Shown: one piece after another, positions 1-9,837 of the stretch
Layout of the letters: the number at the start of each line of letters is the position of its first letter
How positions within the stretch are numbered: the stretch's first letter is position 1
Assembly (NCBI GenBank): GCA_029204225.1
Contig: CM055092.1
Location: 44,948,087-45,012,086 of the forward strand
DNA length: 64,000 nucleotides
From: Diphasiastrum complanatum
Taxonomy: Eukaryota > Streptophyta > Lycopodiopsida > Lycopodiales > Lycopodiaceae
Direction: 5' to 3'
The notes under the pieces: generated by a model
Told to the model about the DNA's origin: nothing
Database searches by the model: none
What the model saw: only the letters and a program-made list of their open reading frames with translations
Translations under genes and position numbers: made by a program

Positions 1-243
1 GAGGAGGAGGATACCTCTCATGCTTCTACTTCGAATCTCAAGAAGAAGAAGATCAAGTGCTTTTATTGTGGCAAGAAAGGCCATTATGCCACCAATTGCT
101 TCAAGAAGAAGAATCAACTCAATCAAGCCAACATCACCAATGAGAAAGAAGACTATATTGCAAGTGATGGAGAAGGCTCTCTTATGGCATCAAGCTTCTC
201 CTTTTCCACCTTCAACAAGGATGACTCATGGTATATTGATAGT
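1..243 (+). pseudogene. gag/protease fragment of copia family A (copy A1)
   Basis: The plus-strand frame starting at base 1 is open from outside the window. It encodes the C-terminal end of a Ty1/copia Gag, with a CCHC zinc knuckle (KCFYCGKKGHYATNCFK), then an acidic linker and the start of the aspartic protease (WYIDSGAS). The knuckle binds element RNA in the virus-like particle; the DSG triad is the protease active site. The match stops just after DSGA, where the sequence switches into LTR sequence through a short shared stretch (GTGG.GCATCT). The same protein is found, longer, in copy A2 near 47.9-48.1 kb on the minus strand. The rest of A1 lies inverted at 1130-2864, so this is half of a broken element. 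Confidence 0.85.
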
Positions 244-379
244 GGTGCATCTACACACCTTAGGAGATCACAAGTACATGTAGTGGACAGTCCACACGTG
301 TGAAATTCAACATGGTATCAGAGCACGTGGACTGTCCACTACATGTACTTGTGATCTCCTAAGGTGTGTAGATGCACCA
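243..379. repeat. 52-bp inverted repeat (LTR foldback) with primer site in the loop
   Basis: Bases 244-295 are the exact reverse complement of 327-378. Both arms are the U5 end of the family A LTR. The 31-base loop carries the last bases of the LTR (ending TTCAACA at 312) and the tRNA-Met primer site. The left arm continues the plus-strand gag piece; the right arm continues into an LTR lying on the minus strand. So the DNA changes template twice here, each time at a few shared bases. Confidence 0.9.
313..324 (+). other. Primer binding site, initiator tRNA-Met type (A1)
   Basis: TGGTATCAGAGC directly follows the CA end of the LTR fragment. This is the usual plant copia site complementary to the 3' end of initiator tRNA-Met. 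It is isolated here: no leader follows, because the sequence folds back into LTR DNA at once. Confidence 0.85.
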
Positions 380-1129
380 ACATCAAGACTAGATTGAGAT
401 TCAAGATCAATCTTGTATCCTATGGCAAAAACACACTACTACATGCATTCAATCACTTCCAACTCTCACTCACACATGTGAGAAGTGTTCCAAAAGTATT
501 CTAAGTAAAAACAAGCTGCTCTTCTCAGGTAGAGAGAGAAAAACCATCATGAGCTCTCGGGTAGAGAGAGAAAGCTAGAAATTCAATGACACTCAAAATC
601 CACTCAATCTCAAAATCAATTCAATCCAAAAGGAGGAGTACAATGATACTTATAGATTCATGAGCTACCACTATGCTTAACTATGATTGGATCACACTTT
701 GTCACCTCTTAATCCTATTGGACCATTGATCCATGCACCTCTAAATTCTATTGGACTATATTCAAGCACACCTCAATTTTCTATTGGACCTCACAAGGTT
801 CCACCTCTAAATCCTATTGGACCTCTTAAGCTTCATCAAACAAAAGCATGACACTTGTCTACACTCTAATTGGCACAAGTCTGGCTCTATTTTGGCTCAA
901 TATTGGCATTAAAAGTGGAAATGGATAATTTTCCATCTATGCCAAATTTGACCCTATCAACATCCTACACCTAAATGCTTGACTATGAAATTCTATGAGA
1001 CCCCTATATCAAACATTTTGATCTACTTTACAATTATCCACACGTGGGAACATCCTCCACACATGTGAGATTCACTTACAAACTTCTATCATAAAAAATA
1101 CCAAGCTAGATTTTTGCCAATTTCTCACA
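327..1129 (-). repeat. LTR of copia family A (copy A1), minus strand
   Basis: It matches the complete LTR at 49555-50374 almost along its length. On the minus strand it begins TGTGAGAAATTGG at 1129, right after a polypurine tract, so it is the 3' LTR of the minus-strand part of A1. The last ~17 bases are replaced by the foldback. Inside are two copies of a GGTAGAGAGAGAA motif (near 524-540 and 558-573) and several ACACGTGTG-like palindromes. Confidence 0.88.
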
Positions 1130-1144
1130 GTCCTCCTCAAAAAA
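1130..1144 (-). other. Polypurine tract of A1
   Basis: On the minus strand TTTTTTGAGGAGGAC sits immediately before the LTR start TGTGAG. This is the plus-strand primer position of LTR retrotransposons. Copia F has a very similar tract (TTTTTAGGAGGAG) before its LTR at 59742, supporting kinship of A and F. Confidence 0.8.
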
Positions 1145-1255
1145 TAGCTTGGAAAGGTACTAGATCACTTGAGAAGTTTGTAAATCTTTTTGAGTGGATC
1201 CTTTGGTATGCATAAGAAGTGAAGATCAGCCAAGGGATCCATCATAGCAGCACCC

Positions 1256-2864
1256 TCACCATATCCATGATAAGATCTCTTTGGTAGAGATCTCTTGCCA
1301 ATGCCTTTGAAGAGTGCTCCACCAATATGCCACTATTATCATGGGCTTCCTCCATGCTTGATGATGATCTTTGCCTTGAAAGTTCCACTTGCATGATGGA
1401 TGCACCATAAATAGAGAAATCTGAGGCTTCCAAGCCTCATAAGGATCATGGAGATCAAGATCATAAGATGTGAAACAATGATGATTATCAAGATTATGCT
1501 TTCTAGCTTGACTAGTCCACATACAATGAACTATATCCATGGTGGATCTAATCTTGATATCAAAGACTATCTTGATCTTTTTTAGGCTAGTTACTCTCTC
1601 AAGGATGTAAGTGTCCACTTTGGATGCTTCACTTAATCTCAAGAGGAGTTTACAATTTGCCTCAAAACATGTGAAAACATGATTTTCAAAAAAGTGAGTA
1701 CCAAGCTCAATCTTGTTCTTACTAAAACCAAGAGCATACTTTTGACAATACAATATCTTGCTTTCAAAAAGTATTGGAAACAAATCTAAGTCAATAATGA
1801 CAAGAAACATGTCCATACCATAAGCATCATACAAAACTCGTATAGCTTTTCTTGAACTTTGAGATCCAAAAAATTCAATGAAGCAAGATAGCATTTCAAG
1901 CAAAGGAAGAGAAGCATATATGAATGTGTTGTAGTAGATACAACATAAAAGATTCCCCTCTTTGCCATGTAAGATGAGCCATAAAGACTTGGCCATGCAT
2001 CTTGAAGATCTTCTTGAAATCATATGAAGAAGAAACTCCTCCTCACACATTGGCCCCATCATAACTTGAATACCTTCAAAAAAGATAACTTGTGATGCTT
2101 CTTGAGAAGCCTTGATCTCGGCCACTTCCAAGATTGAATCTTTATGAAATGTGACATCTCTATTCACAATCACTTTTGAAATAGAGAGTGTAAAGACACT
2201 AAAGGCCTCCTTGATGGATGAGTATCCAATCATGATCCATGAGCTTGGATCATCCTTCCTTCTTGTTTCCAAGGGAATATATGCAAAGCAAGCACTACCA
2301 AGTTCATTAAGGTGATCAACCTTAGGCTTCATCTTGAATAAAACTTCATATGGTGCTATTCCTTCAAGAGCTCCAATACTCCTCAAAGACTTGATCTTCA
2401 ATAAGAATTTCTTCTCAACATATGCTTTGAATAATAAGGAATAATCATACACCATAATACTTGAAGAGAGAAGATATGTGCATCTTGTGTGATCATCCTC
2501 CTTTGAAATATTGGACATATAAGAAACATCAAGAGAGTTTGCACTCTCACTTGGATCCAATTTGTAGGTGCCTTCAAATCTTGATCCATATGCAAGGATC
2601 TCACCATCCTTCTTAATCACACAATTGTCAATATTGAAATTGACATCAAAGCCACTATCAAAAAGTTGGCCAACACTTAAGATGTTCTTTGTAAGCTTTG
2701 GGACAAAAAGAACATTGTTGAGAAAGAGATCTTTAGAAGATGCAAGCTTCAAGGGAATAATCCCTACTCCTTCAATATTGCACTCATGCTTACTTGCAAA
2801 GTATATGGTCTTCTTGACTCCATCATAAGGCATAATAGATGAAAAAAGTGCTTGGAGCCACAAT
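1256..2864 (-). pseudogene. Hollowed pol-like reading frame of copia family A (copy A1)
   Basis: A long frame of more than 500 codons is open on the minus strand. The first ~240 codons are recognisable copia: the region after the protease (SIMPYDGVKKTIYFASKHE, LFVPKLTKNILSVGQL) and the integrase C-terminal part (APYEVLFKMKPKVDHL, KVIVNRDVTFHKDS). Compared with element F, the HHCC finger with the first catalytic Asp, and the core with the second Asp and the Glu, have been cut out in frame. The remaining ~300 codons are only faintly like reverse transcriptase: where YVDD is expected there is roughly IIDLDLF. Family homology ends at 2864, exactly where the gag half at 1-243 stopped. The frame cannot encode a working integrase or polymerase. 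Its openness is unexpected for dead sequence. Confidence 0.7.
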
Positions 2865-3480
2865 AAGTGAGACAATACGATGTATTTCAACTCATTGTCA
2901 TATTAATTATATTGCTTACAGATGTGATTACACTTAGTTAATTGACTAGTTGACATCAAACAAGAAGTCGACGCATGTGAGTACACAATTTGTGGTCATC
3001 AATTTTTTGTGATACATAAATTTCTTTATTTGCTTGTGTATATGGCAACCAATGTTGATAGAAAAAGGAATTCCATGTGCTGATAGGTAACAAATTCCAA
3101 AAGTGAGATCTATTTACATTCTATTTTATACCGTGGTTTATACCGAGGGGCCTTTTTTTTTTTTTTTCATTTGTCTCGGTATTATCCTCGGTTAGCAGAG
3201 TGTCTTGGAATGCCTCTGGCCCAATGGACCCTCTTTATAACCCTCTCTGTAAATGTCTCAAAGACAAGTTCAAATTTTGTAGGCTTATACCAAGGTCAGC
3301 CTCGGTATACCTCTCAAATTAGCTTCAGTATTTCGATGTATGTTCTGAGGCCCTTAGTGAATTTATAACCTCCTTTATATCCCTCTTTATAAATATTTAA
3401 AAAACAAGTTCAAATTTGGTAGGCTTATACTGAGGCCAAACACCGGACCCGAGGTTTGAGCATTCCGCTCCTCCTGCGAC
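2865..3480. repeat. Unassigned stretch with a degenerate ~140-bp duplication
   Basis: No gene is seen. Around 3230-3302 and 3355-3437 the same block recurs in degraded form (CAAGTTCAAATTTKGTAGGC then TTATAC). Inverted CCTCGGT/ACCGAGG words recur between 3130 and 3460, as in terminal parts of some DNA transposons. I cannot assign a family. Confidence 0.4.
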
Positions 3481-3631
3481 TCATTTTAAAACCTATCTTT
3501 CAAAGAACACACAAAACAAACCTTGGTAATCATCCATCCTCTTGTAGTCTCTCTTTGAATTGCCATTGCTTTTTTGTGAGGATGTAGATACCATCAAGAA
3601 TAGATCTCCTTCATCCTTCTCCTCTTCATAT

Positions 3632-3830
3632 TTACTTGTCATTTGTCTTTGAACTTGATACTTGATCCTCCTCCTTGGACTCCTTTGCTTGATCATTCTT
3701 GGGTCCCTTGGTCTTCTTCTTGCCCTTGAATGAGAAATTTACTTTCTCATCTCCATCTTGCAATGATAAGGAACCCATCCTTGGTTTTCCATGGAGCCTT
3801 CTAGACTCTTCAGCCACTAGCACACTATGG
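3632..3830 (-). pseudogene. Copia gag remnant
   Basis: The minus-strand frame contains VAEESRRLHGKPRMGSLSLQ followed by a lysine-rich stretch. It aligns with the linker of A2 Gag just before the zinc knuckle (ISEESRQEYKLLRMDKLSLN). No knuckle or start is present, and the neighbouring minus-strand frame down to 3493 is not recognisable. This is a short, dead gag fragment of the A/F group. It abuts an unrelated plus-strand copia scrap on its right. Confidence 0.6.
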
Positions 3831-3924
3831 AAGAAAGATCTCGAAGGAGACAAGGAAGAAATTCGACTTCCAAAGTCTAAAGGCCATCCTGATCGGTTAT
3901 ACTTCCTCTAACAATACATACAAT

Positions 3925-4035
3925 CTGTACGACCCTGATACCCAGTAGATTTTTTTCACCAGGGATACTGTCTTTATCGAGGATCAGTTTATCAAGTTCA
4001 AAGGCAAAGGTAAAGTTCCATATGAACATTCGACA
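3925..4035 (+). pseudogene. Copia integrase C-terminal scrap (family C type)
   Basis: The plus-strand translation reads YDPDTQ, a stop, then IFFTRDTVFIEDQFIKFKGK. This is the end of the integrase region, very close to the C2 copy near 53.1 kb (KIFTSQNVIFIEDQFINLKG). It carries a stop codon and is cut at both ends. Confidence 0.65.
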
Positions 4036-4039
4036 ATGA

Positions 4040-4223
4040 AAAATTGTAACGTCCTGTGGATTTGCAGGGTGTAGAAAGTGAGCAGCCCTCCACCTATTAA
4101 GCAGGGTTAGAATGCTAGGATAGGAGTCTAACTATGCTTAGTTGCTAACTTAGTTGCTTTTCTACACAATACTAAGTCTAACCCACACTAACTCTAACCG
4201 CAAACTAGCAGTAACCACCTATA
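4040..4223. other. Unassigned stretch left of the SINE dimer
   Basis: No coding signal. The sequence starts TGTAACGTCCTGTGG, which resembles the start of some plant gypsy LTRs, but no partner copy is present in the window, so I do not call it an LTR. Confidence 0.25.
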
Positions 4224-4437
4224 CATCATAGATAATGCTTCTTGGTTTCCAAGGGGAGGCTCGAACCTGGGACCAAAGAAACTTTGGATGCCAAGCTAAC
4301 CAGTTGAGCCAACCCCGTTGGGTCATCATAGATAATGCTTCTTGGTTTCCAAGGGGAGGTTCGAACCTGGGACCAAAGAAACTTTGGATGCCAAGCTAAC
4401 CAGTTGAGCCAACCCCGTTGGGTCATCATAGATAATG
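4224..4437 (-). repeat. Tandem dimer of a short tRNA-like SINE with three target-site copies
   Basis: A 100-bp unit is repeated exactly twice (4224-4323, 4324-4423) with one base difference, followed by a third copy of its first 14 bases. So the order is target copy (catcatagataatg), 86-bp body, target copy, body, target copy. Read on the minus strand the body has an A box (TGGCTCAACTGG, 4300-4311) and a B box (GGTTCGAACC, 4358-4367 in the second unit; one base off in the first). These are the internal promoter boxes of RNA polymerase III. The body ends in AAGAAG with no poly(A). A third, independent copy lies at 29839-29925 with its own target duplication. Confidence 0.8.
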
Positions 4438-5067
4438 GTGAAAGGGGTGAGGAAGAGAGTTAGAGAGAGGCACTCATTAGCTATTGCATGAACCAAAAGG
4501 AGAAGCTTTAACTAATCATAAACAATGAATAGCAAAAATAAAGGGAAATAGCAAACACAAACTAGAGCAAATGGCACAAAGCAATAGCACAATGAGGATG
4601 CTTGGATCTCCAATTTGGTAGAGTTTCCTCCTCTCTATTAGCATGTCAAATGATATACAAGAGGGGCCTTTTTTTTCTTTGGGGGCTCTTCCCCCTTGGT
4701 TCCTACTGGCTAATTCAAGAAGGTAGTATTGAAATCCTAATCCTTCAAAAGAAATACAATCTGATCTATGGTGCACAAGGAAGCACACCCCACCTACCAC
4801 CATTTGACTTTTGACCAATTAACAAATAACTTAGTAACCTAGTTAACTTAAATGTTGGCCTTCTTAACATTATTTAATTACATGGTTCAAAGTCTAGTTT
4901 ATAAAAAATACATTATTTACAAGTGCTCATTGTGGGCTATGGGCTTACGCTCACAGGATGCCACGACCCTCATAACTTATTTGACTACTTTTGGCCATTT
5001 TTATTTATGTGCATAAAATACCCATAATAGGGCCTCTGACCTGAAGTAGTGATGGTCCCTTGGCGCT
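4438..5067. other. No gene seen
   Basis: AT-rich, with a short purine run near 4440-4470 (gaggaagagagttagagagag). Frames in this stretch lack any recognisable motif. Confidence 0.4.
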
Positions 5068-5690
5068 CACTACCACACCAATCACACATAGTGACATTTA
5101 TAGCGACATTTATGGCTATTTTAATGACATATATGATATGTATAAATGTCCCTATAAATGTCGCTATCGTCTTTTTTAAGTGTCGCTATTGGACCATCAC
5201 TCGGGAACATTTATAGCGACATATCAACGACGAAAATGACAAACTAAGTGATGATTTTGCGACGATTAAACATCTTTCGGCAACACTTTATTCGTCGCTG
5301 CATGTCATTAGATCCATCGCCACGTGTTACTAATTTGCAAACGTCGCCATAAGCCAGCCAATTCAAATTATTTAAGATTGTTGTGCCGCAATGCTAAAGC
5401 GACAGTTAAGTATCCCAATAACATCCAATCACTTTCGAGCGAGAATTTTGAAAATATAACGGACCGCCACGTAGCGACATTTATAACCATCACCAAAACG
5501 TCACTAGCACTCTTGGGTCCTGTTTTGAGCAGGATATACAACGTCGATGTGACGCTTGTATGTCGCCGAGCGACGGATTTAGGCCCATCCTTTGCGATGT
5601 TTGTGCGACGCTAGTGTAACCATCGCACAAATGTCGCATATTTTTTTTGAAAGTAACGCCGCCCAGCGACGTTTGTTTGGGTTTTAAATT
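5068..5690. repeat. CACTA sub-terminal repeat cluster, left side
   Basis: Repeated GTCGCTATAAATGTC / GACATTTATAGCGAC words in both directions near 5090-5220, then GTCGCC, GCGACG and TGTCGC words to 5660. The dense, palindromic layout matches binding-site arrays of CACTA elements and is unlike the flanking DNA. Confidence 0.7.
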
Positions 5691-5908
5691 TTTTTTGGGG
5701 GCCCATAGGTGCTCATTTGCACTCGCGAGTCCCCAATTTTTTGTTTGGAGAGTACATAATGGGCGACCTCCCTCTATTTTGAGGGGATTCTATTGCTATT
5801 TGTGAAAGGTGAGCACTAGCACTGATCAAAATTGCTCACGCTTTTTGTGGTACGTATTTTAAATTGCAATGTGTATGAATATGTATTCAATTTAATATTT
5901 ACAATTTT

Positions 5909-7112
5909 ACAAGTGTGGCTTCAGTTTTCATCTGAGAAGAGGGCATCGCTCTACGAATGTCTTCTTCTTCATCATTGTCTTCACCCCCGCCGCTACCGGT
6001 GCTAGTTCCCGCCGCTATCCCCTCGGCTTGGTTATTCTGCACAAGTTCCTCATTAATCTACTCCTCTTGCACTTCATCAATCTACACACACAATCGCAGG
6101 TACTTTTAGAAATTTGAATGCAATGCAAAACCCTATTTTAGTGAACATGAGGTACATATGTATTTTGAGAAAGTTGAATGCAATGCAATCCTATTCAAAC
6201 CAAAGAGTAGCTTCAACTATCAAGAAATAAGTTAGGGTTTACTCATGATCTATTGGAAAGATGCCTCTACTTTCCAATGTTCTCGAAATTGCGATTGTCG
6301 CAGAGTTTATATTCTCCATCACTTGGAAGTTTGCCATAGATCGCATTTTGTAGACACATCAAAAAAAACTTGCTAGCAATTGAGCTATGAATATCCTTTA
6401 ATTGATTTAAGCTATGAATAGAACTTAACAATGCAATTTAGGGTTAAAAATTACTCACAAAACAATGTTTAAAATGCTATTTCCCCTTGGAGCCAAGATG
6501 ATTGATATTATTCATTCTCAATCTTACTCTTGCTGGCTTCCTTGTGCTTGTCATATTTAGGGGGAGTTTTCCTAATTTCACTTGTGAGGGAAGTCTAGGT
6601 ACTTTTGCTACATGAGGTTGGCTTGTCTGGTTTACCTGGCCTTCGAGATTGTTGGCGGAGCTTGTCACTATAGTGACGCATGTGCTCACCAAGCTTTTTC
6701 TATGATACGATCCTTCTTGTCACGTGGCTATACACGCCAATCGTGGAGAAGATTGCTATATAATTTGGTCAATTCACGAGCTCGTCTCATGACCAAATAT
6801 CCATTATTGTCGCCCATATTCAAAGATCCATCAGCATGAATCTCATATGGGTGTGTACTAGACTCGCCAGTAGGGATAGACGACCCAGTCATTGCGTCCT
6901 CACGCATCGACTGCTTGTAGACTACCGGACGGGAAGAAGGGTGCAAGCCTCTCATGAGACGAAGTGCCTCCTCTTGGTCGCTGCACACCTCTACGGCCAC
7001 CGTCGAAGCTACGAATGCCGCTAGGGGGGGGGGGCACCATCAGAAGTGCACCCCCAAGAAGAACTAGACAACTGGTCATGCCGACCGCATCGTCCACCAC
7101 TTCCGCTGGCCA
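5909..7112 (-). pseudogene. Broken TnpA-like CACTA gene
   Basis: On the minus strand, protein-like blocks follow each other with gaps that look like introns or damage. They are an N-terminal block starting MASGSGGRCGRHDQL near 7112, then (after a frameshift in a run of C at ~7022-7030) a block ending GDNNGYLVMRRARELTKLYS, then KKLGEHMRHYSDKLRQQSRR, then FQVMENINSATIAISRTLES, and an acidic C-terminus (GGGEDNDEEEDIRRA) ending near 5909. An in-frame TAG sits at ~6052. The order, the short helical blocks and the acidic tail fit the small DNA-binding partner protein of CACTA elements. I infer the family mainly from context. It cannot make a full protein. Confidence 0.45.
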
Positions 7113-7427
7113 TCAATACTAGTCGTACAATAACTAACCACATAAAAAACATTGAAAATTGTATGAAAAATTACACTAAATTACTACAACAAAACTAAAC
7201 TAAACACTAAGATTGCAACCAAGTAAATGCTAATACTATGAAACAAGTAACAAGCCACAAGATCACTATGGAAATAAAAATGAGCAACGACAAGTAAGAA
7301 AGCAATGAAGCAAGGTAGCAAAATGAGCAATGGCAAGCAAGGAAGCAAGGAAGCAAAATGAGAATGAGAGAAAAAATGAGAGAAAATATCAGAAATGGTG
7401 TGCAAAGGGAATTTCAAATTGTCTATC

Positions 7428-7545
7428 GCTGGGCGATGGATATATGTCGCTGCAAAAGTCGCTGCTTAAAAATTTCGTGACATTTGTTGGCATGTAGCGA
7501 CATGTAATCGACATTTGTTGGCGTGTAGCAATGTTTGTTAACAAT
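7428..7545. repeat. CACTA sub-terminal repeat cluster, right side
   Basis: Words such as TGTCGCTGCAAAAGTCGCTG, GTAGCGACATGTAATCGACA and GTGACATTTGTTGGC. They resemble those at 5068-5690 and are taken as the other sub-terminal region. No terminal CACTA motif follows. Confidence 0.5.
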
Positions 7546-8820
7546 TTAGAAACGTTTATAAGGCTTTTTAAGCCAATTCTTGGATTTATGGAAAATATTT
7601 TAGGCTAATCTTTAAATTTGTGGACAATGTTGAAGCATATTATCATCAATGGATTTATGCAGGTCAAACCATAGTACTAACGGTTCTGAGAACTGTGGAA
7701 AAGTGATTACTGGATCACTATTGCTCTGTATCATAAATTGAAGATTTTGGCTATTTTTTGTACATGCGCACAAAGCTATTTTTCAAACTATTTGAAAGAC
7801 TTTTTTTGAAAGTAACTAAGACTTTGATGTATGTATATAGACTTTCCTACGTATTGAATTTAATTATTTAATTATTGATTACACAGTTCACTATACAAAT
7901 GTTTGAAAACTATACAGTTGTTGACTATACGGTTTTCAAAACCGTGGTGAATCGTGGATGGTTCACATATTCTATGGGTCAAACATATGCATCGAGCTAA
8001 GCTGCAGACATTGGATCATGTGCAGTTGAGGAGTACTGCTGTAGATGGACGACTAGATCTTTTTTAAGAAGGATTTTAGGCCAATTCTTAGTTCTATGGA
8101 CAATGCTGAGTACTACGGTGAGCTTGTTCAATTTAGCTGATCATTAGATATCCTTGGGGAAGTTGCAACAAGATTGAAGTTAGCCAACTATATTCTATGG
8201 CATTTTTTCTCTCATGATATCCCAAGATCATAGCCACCTGCTAAATTAGAATATATCTGATCTCAGTAACAATGTCCAAGTTTATGAAGTTCAAATACAA
8301 AATTTTAGAATAAAGTTGGAGAATTGGAAGCTGATGATAATGTGATGATGATCGTCTCCATGTCTTGATGATGTGAGGTGAAATGTAATTCAGTTCATTC
8401 GTGGTTTCATATCTGGTGGAACATTTTGAATATAATGATGCAAAGCTTTGTGCTGAACTTAGGTTGTCATTTCGTCTTCCATGGCCTTGATCAATTTGTC
8501 CTTTTCTGGACTATCAATAGCTTTTTCATAGGTTTTTGGTTCCCCTCTGAATCCACAAAACTCTTTTTGGATAGAAGCTGAACTATCTAGGGCATACCTG
8601 ATAGGTTGTCGAGCTCAATTCAAGCAAGAAAGTAGTTTTCCACTTTTCTTCACCCTTCTTGAAAAGTGTTTGGATCAAAGAGGATAGAATCAAGATTTTC
8701 AGATCAAAATTTACATTGTATGGAATTCTGGAATTCCGCACGTGTGAAAACCAGAGAATTTCATACCTCGTTATTTCCTTCATCTTAGGTCCAAAGATAG
8801 TGATGTTATAGCTTTTTGGT
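7546..8820. other. No gene seen; degenerate repeats
   Basis: A block reading roughly TAGGCCAATTCTTAG followed by TATGGACAATGCTGAG recurs in degraded form near 7565-7635 and 8066-8110. The open frames here have no family features. Probably old repeat DNA. Confidence 0.35.
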
Positions 8821-8834
8821 AGTTACAAGTGGGA

Positions 8835-8975
8835 CCCATCACATGGGGAGGCATATGTATATTATGTTTTTTTTAATGTGGTTCAAATGGGGACTCACAT
8901 GCAATTCTATTTATTGAAGGTGGCTCCAAATGGGGAATCACATATGAATCTTATTTTTTAAGGTGGCTCCAGAAC
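8835..8975. repeat. Short degenerate tandem repeat, about 43-bp unit
   Basis: Three imperfect copies of a unit containing AATGGGGACTCACATG, then an AT-rich part and AAGGTGGCTCC (around 8840, 8885 and 8929). Copies differ by several bases and small insertions. Confidence 0.55.
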
Positions 8976-9129
8976 ACAAGGAAAATCATAAGATGTGGTG
9001 ATGGATGAAATTTTTTTAAAAATAAAGGATTTATGGTCGAACAACAAGCAACAAGACATTGGATCATGTACATGTGTGCTATTGAGTACTATTAACGATT
9101 GAAAATGGTGAAGTTGGTGGTAAAGATCA

Positions 9130-9333
9130 TTGATGGTGGTCTTAATATTCACTAGGTCGACAGCCGTCTGGCACAACGGGGCTTGCATGGGATGCAAAGA
9201 GCAGTGCTTCAGGGACGTTCATATTGGAGAGGGAATGGTGGAGGTCATGCCCCTCTCCACTCGCTTTCACGTCGTGCCCAAAAACAATTATAATGAAGTT
9301 TCCTCCCTCTACGCATATACCCCCCCGAATTAA
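9130..9333 (+). CDS. Possible small ORF or exon, unknown
   Basis: A 67-codon plus-strand frame lies in a locally GC-richer stretch. It contains a cysteine cluster (NGACMGCKEQC) and a basic end (STRFHVVPKN). I recognise no family. A short hairpin (atacccccc / gggggtat) lies at 9317-9347 over its end. It may be a captured exon in an unrecognised transposon or chance. The next small frame at 9432 lies downstream in the same direction. Confidence 0.2.
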   Translation: MMVVLIFTRSTAVWHNGACMGCKEQCFRDVHIGEGMVEVMPLSTRFHVVPKNNYNEVSSLYAYTPPN

Positions 9334-9431
9334 TTATCAGGGGGTATTTGGTGACTACCTGCCCCCTCCGGTTTAAAAAAATGAAAAAAGTACCATGAAT
9401 TTTTTTTTTGCAAAAAGCCTACCCACTGCCC

Positions 9432-9584
9432 ATGCCTCCCGTAACTGAGATACTACCAAATCTTCAAGCACGTATATCGGGAAGTATACGTAGGCTTGAA
9501 CTACGTTTAGAACTTGACTCAGATGAATGGCGAGATATCAATGATGATATAAATGAGGAATTGTTTGCTGATGAGATTGATTGA
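9432..9584 (+). CDS. Small 50-codon ORF, acidic and helix-like, unknown
   Basis: ATG at 9432 to TGA at 9582-9584. The product starts MPPVTEILPNLQARISGS and continues with an amphipathic, charged stretch (RRLELRLELDSDEWRDIND) and an acidic end (FADEID). The composition is much more protein-like than nearby frames. An AG preceded by a T-rich run (about 9400-9420) suggests it could be a last exon. No family recognised. No other copy seen in the window. Confidence 0.3.
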   Translation: MPPVTEILPNLQARISGSIRRLELRLELDSDEWRDINDDINEELFADEID

Positions 9585-9837
9585 ATTGTATTAAAAAATA
9601 TATTCAATTGTTGCTAGTAGAGATTTTTTTGTGTTTATATATCTCAACATTTCACACTTCTCTTCTTTTTTATTCTATTAAAATATTTGTAATTAAATTA
9701 ATCTCATTGTAATTACTCATGAAACATATTCTTAAAGACATATCTAAAGTTTCACACCAATGTGCACAAGAGGCTCATGTTCACATAATTAACATCATTT
9801 TGCCAGAATTTTTGCTCGTAGATACAAAAAAAAGCAA

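Larger units (their letters stand above)
5068..7545 (-). mobile_element. CACTA (En/Spm) transposon derivative, one end identified
   Basis: The left end begins CACTACCACACC at 5068, the hallmark terminal motif of CACTA elements. It is followed by many copies, in both orientations, of AGCGACATTTATAGCGAC-like words to about 5690. A second cluster of the same words lies at 7428-7545. Such sub-terminal repeats bind the TnpA-type protein. Between them lies a broken minus-strand TnpA-like gene. I cannot find a matching inverted terminal motif on the right, so the element is truncated or its end has decayed. No TNP2 frame is inside this element. Confidence 0.65.

Noticed and set aside
20-283. 87-codon plus-strand frame starting at 20
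   Set aside because: It is out of frame with the zinc knuckle and protease motif of A1 gag, which lie in the frame from base 1.
1242-1433. 63-codon minus-strand frame
   Set aside because: Overlaps the long A1 frame; I see no motif to prefer it, though the start GASIMQVEL is noted.
4602-4814. 70-codon frame between SINE and CACTA
   Set aside because: No recognisable motif, overlaps an equally long frame on the other strand, and composition is that of random AT-rich DNA.
9317-9347. Hairpin of C and G runs as a terminator
   Set aside because: Short stem in plant DNA with no adjacent gene end; no reason to give it this role.
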